64,000 bases of DNA from Siphonodentalium dalli (Eukaryota; Mollusca; Scaphopoda; Gadilida; Siphonodentaliidae): the NCBI GenBank assembly GCA_032622095.1, contig CP136067.1, positions 192,598,052 through 192,662,051 of the forward strand. Direction: 5' to 3'. The position numbers and the translations under genes were made by a program. Shown here one piece after another: positions 60,688-64,000 of the stretch. Every line of letters begins with the position of its first letter. Position 1 is the first letter of the stretch. The notes beneath the pieces are model-generated. The model was not told where the DNA came from. It made no database searches and worked only from the letters and a program-made list of their open reading frames with translations.

Positions 60688-61378
60688 TCTCATATATATT
60701 TTTGAAGACCTCTGTTTGTCTGTCTGTCTGTCTGTATGTCTGTCTGTATGTCATTTATACAATCTACGATTCTCGACCGATCGAGACGAAACTTGGTACG
60801 TGTGTGTAGTTTGACCAGGCGGTGGACGATGTCGTATTGGAGAGCCCGTGCGGCGCCCGCTTCGCGCATGCGCAGACGAGATCTCGGAAACGGGTGGAGC
60901 TATCGACTTGAAATTTGCTATGTGAATGTATCTTGCCCCGGATACGAATTTTATCGGGTCGCCGAGCCCGTGCGACGCCTGCTTCGCGCATGCGCAGACC
61001 AGCTCTCGAAACGGGTGGAGCTATCGACTTGAAATTTGGTATGTGAATGTATCTTGCCCCGGATACGAATTTTATCGGGTCGCCGAGCCCGTGCGACGCC
61101 AGCTTCGCGCATGCGCAGACCAGATCTCGGAAACGGGTGGAGCTATCGACTTGAAATTTGGTATGTGAATGTATCTTGCCCCGGATACGAATTTTATCGG
61201 GTCGCCGAGCCCGTGCGACACCAGCTTCGCGCATGCGCAGACGAGATCTCGGAAACGGGTGGAGCTATCGACTTTAAATTTGGTTTTTGAATAGCCCGGA
61301 CAACGTCGGGCTGGGTAGGGCTATCGACTTGAAATTTGGTTTTTGAATAGCCCGGACAACGTCGGGCTCATCGGCTAG
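60688..61378 (-). mobile_element. HINE-like element
   Basis: On the minus strand: CTAG at 61378, a duplicated left end (CCCGACGTTGTCCGGGC twice), four 122-bp core units, the variant half unit, a (CAGA)n/(CATA)n tract and AAATATATATGAGA. Confidence 0.7.
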
Positions 61379-61909
61379 TCTCATATATATTTTGAAGACC
61401 TCTGTCTGTTTGTCTGTCTGTCTGTCTGTCATTAATACAAATCTACGATTCTCGGCCGATCGGGACGAAACTTGGTACGTGTGTGTAGTTTGACCAGGCG
61501 GTGGTCGTTGTCGTATTGGCGAGCCCGTGCGACGCCCGTGCAGCGCATGCGCAGACGAGATCTCGGAAACGGGTGGAGCTATCGACTTGAAATTTGCTAT
61601 GTGAATGTATCTTGCCCCGAATACGAATTTTATCGGGTCGCCGAGCCCGTGCGACGCCAGCTTCGCGCATGCGCAGACGAGATCTCGGAAACGGGTGGAG
61701 CTATCGACTTGAAATTTGGTGTGTGAATGTATCTTGCCCCGGATACGAATTTTATCGGGTCGCCGAGCCCGTGCGACGCCAGCTTCGCGCATTGGCAGAC
61801 CAGATCTCGGTAACGGGTAGAGCTATCGACTTGAAATTTGGTTTTTGAATAGCCCGGACTTGAAATTTGGTTTTTGAATAGCCTGGACAACGTCGGGCTC
61901 ATCGGCTAG
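61379..61909 (-). mobile_element. HINE-like element, tandem
   Basis: CTAG at 61909, three core units (one with the palindrome broken to GCGCATTGGC), the tail variant GCAGCGCATGCGC, a (CAGA)n tract and AATATATATGAGA. Its left end contains a short duplication at 61840-61880. Confidence 0.7.
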
Positions 61910-62289
61910 TCTCCTATATATTTTGAAGACCTCTGTCTGTCTGTCTGTCTGTATGTATGTCATTAATACAAATCTACGATTCTCGACCGATCGGGACGAA
62001 ACTTGGTACGTGTGTGTAGTTTGACCAGGCGGTCGTCAACGTCGTATTGGCGAGTCCGTGCGACGCCCGTGCAGCGCATGCACAGACGAGATCTCGGAAA
62101 CGGGTGGAGCTATCGACTTGAAATTTGCTATGTGAATGTATCTTGCCCCGGATACGAACTTTATCTGGTCGCCGAGCCCGTGCGACGCCAGCTTCGCGCA
62201 TGCGCAGACCAGATCTCGGAAACGGGTGGAGCTATCGACTTGAAATTTGGTTTTTGAATAGGCCGGACAACGTCGGGCTCATCGGATAG
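61910..62289 (-). mobile_element. HINE-like element, tandem, two core units
   Basis: The left end has CTAG changed to CTAT on the minus strand (ATAG at 62286-62289). It has two core units, one with GCGCATGCAC, and the tail (CAGA)n plus AATATATAGGAGA. Confidence 0.65.
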
Positions 62290-63255
62290 TCTATTATATA
62301 TTTTGGGAGATATGTGTGTGTGTGTCTGTGTGTTCGCGATGGATTCGAAAATTTCGATGAAACTTGATATGTGGAGGTACTTTCGGCCGGGGAGTGGCAT
62401 GGGCCTATTAATTTGCCCGTGCGACGTGACCTTGACATTGAAATCGGGTCATTTCAATGTCGAACGCACGAGTCTCACGGGATTTCGATGAAAAATAGTG
62501 TCTAGCGATACTTTCGTATGGGAAGTGTCGTAAGCCTATTTGTTTGCCCGTGCGACGTGACCTTGACCTTTAAATCATGTCAATTCAAGGTCTAATCTCG
62601 AATTGTTATGGGATTTCGACGAAATTTTATACATAGGGTTACTTTTGTCCACTGAGTGTTTTGGACGGTTAAAATCGTGACCCCGACCTGACCTTGACCT
62701 TTAAAATGTTCAATTCGAGGTCAAATCGGGATACTTTCGTATGGGGAGTGTCGTAAGCCGATTCATTTGCGTACGACGTGACCTTGATCTTGAAATCGGG
62801 TCAATTCAAGGTCAAATCGCGAATTTCGATGAAAATTAGTGTCTCGGGATACTTTCGTATGGGGAGTGTCGTAAGCCTATTCATTTGCCCGTGCGACGTG
62901 ACCTTGACCTTGAAATCGGGTCAATTCAAGGTCAAATCGCGAATTTTTATGGGATTTCGACGAAATTTGATACATAGGGTTACTTTTGTCCACTGGCTGT
63001 TTTGGACGGGTCAAGTCGTGACCCCGACCTGACTTTGACCTTCAAAATGATCAATTCAAGGTCAAATCGGGTAAAACCGGATGGATTTCGACGGGTACTT
63101 TTGTCGGGTACTTGTGTCCGGGCAGTGTTTTGGACGGGTCAAATCGTGACCCCACCTGACCTTGACCTTCAAAACGGACAATTCAAGGTCAAATCGCGCA
63201 ATTCGCCGAAAAGCAGAGGGGAAACAGCCCGGACGAATTCGGGTCCACCTGCTAG
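62290..63255 (-). mobile_element. HINE-like element with a different core
   Basis: On the minus strand: CTAGCAGGTGGACCCGAATTC then GTCCGGGC at 63255. Core repeats follow with ATTTGACCTTGAATTGACC and AAGGTCACGTCGCACGGGC, a GTATCCCGATTTGACC stretch, then the same right part as 1-265 and a (CA)n tract. About ten TGACCTTGA/TCAAGGTCA motifs occur in it. Confidence 0.65.
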
Positions 63256-64000
63256 TATTTATATATTCTCCAAAACGAACCGCCAGTACTGATCTCAAGG
63301 GTCAAGGTCACTGTGAAAGGTCAAGGTCATTGTCAAACATTGCTGTTATCACTTCATGTCCTATTATTTGTCCTTATGAGAAACCTTTCTGAATTTGTTG
63401 CATCATATTGATATTTTGTTACTTTCCGGAGATCATAACCTTTATTTTGAGCCACATATCATATCTATATATAGTAAGTAAATATTTTTTTTTGGCATAT
63501 CATCATAAAATGTGTTACACATATATAATTAAATAATAAACAATAATATGTCATATGGTGGTGGCATGACCATATGGTCGTCTTCCTGCCGCCACCATTT
63601 GGAAACGGAAAATATGGACAAAAATATGGAAGATATACAAATTTATACAAAATTGGCATTTATGCAAAATTGACATACAAACCATATAATATAATGAAAT
63701 AATAATGCCACGAGGCTTTGTGTGTGTCTGCGTTGTTTACAATTTGATTAAAAAAATTTAATCTTTAGCTATAAAGTTCAAAAATAAATCTGTTCAAACT
63801 AGACAATGTTCTAATCAGTTTGCACCAAATTGTTAATATTTGCACTGAATATAGGCACTCAACAACACAGAAGATTGAAAAAAACAAATATCTACATGCA
63901 TATATACACATAAGCGCATACATACATGCATTTACATATATATATATATTCATCAGGCACATCTTCTCATTTTTTTAAATTCATTTTACTAATGAGAGAA
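63256..64000. other. No gene recognised
   Basis: 63295-63340 still carries GGTCAAGGTCACTG and GGTCAAGGTCATTG. The remainder is AT-rich and contains no supportable exon. Confidence 0.4.

Noticed and set aside
61274-61792. Longest repeat-derived ORF (172 aa, minus)
   Set aside because: It runs through HINE core, tail and microsatellite into the next element; no domain.

Overview
This is a gene-poor, AT-rich eukaryotic window from what looks like a marine invertebrate, probably a mollusc or other lophotrochozoan. The evidence is GT/AG-bounded exons with large introns, LINE and Ty3/gypsy remnants, pearl-like (Helentron-associated, HINE-type) elements with a tandem core and a microsatellite tail, and many foldback MITEs. 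There is no bacterial-type operon. Almost every open frame without an intron is chance or lies inside a repeat. The taxon is an inference, not a match to a known genome.

The one host gene I can support is on the minus strand and is spliced. Four exons join in perfect phase: 33875-34056 (phase 1 in, 0 out), 32451-32620 (0 in, 2 out), 20623-20780 (2 in, 1 out) and 14123-14172 (1 in, stop). Each has AG and GT at its borders. A further exon 25 kb upstream (59294-59506) encodes a cysteine-rich PAN/apple-like segment and leaves phase 1, which exon 33875-34056 accepts. It carries an in-frame TAA eight codons before its strong donor. The expected product is a secreted PAN-like plus beta-rich C-terminal domain protein. 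The signal-peptide exon was not found and may lie beyond 64000.

Mobile DNA fills the rest. Five clusters of HINE-like elements lie at 1-1676, 27896-28772, 43841-44587, 46447-52682 and 60688-63255. Most sit head to tail with the same junction, and most share a 122-bp core unit carrying a TGCGCATGCGC palindrome. A decayed Ty3/gypsy element (minus strand, 35640-39611) lacks integrase and part of RT/RNase H. LINE 3' ends lie at 7858-10418 (minus, split by a terminal-inverted-repeat element) and 52858-53530 (plus). MITE families include a TTAA-flanked piggyBac-like family (3 copies), a six-copy family starting AAAGGTACTCAATCCGATC, a Harbinger-like composite inserted in a HINE, and a striking GC-rich nested palindrome at 31957-32395 flanked by GTTTGC repeats. 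Satellite-like arrays lie at 3190-3382 (19 bp), 10819-11743 (29 bp) and 54270-54540 (CA-rich).

These parts interact. Several MITEs sit at functional positions of the host gene: 20 bp before the acceptor of exon 33875-34056, 55 bp after the donor of exon 32451-32620, and 7 bp after the stop codon. Together with the TAA in the PAN-like exon, this suggests a gene that is decaying or regulated in an unusual way.
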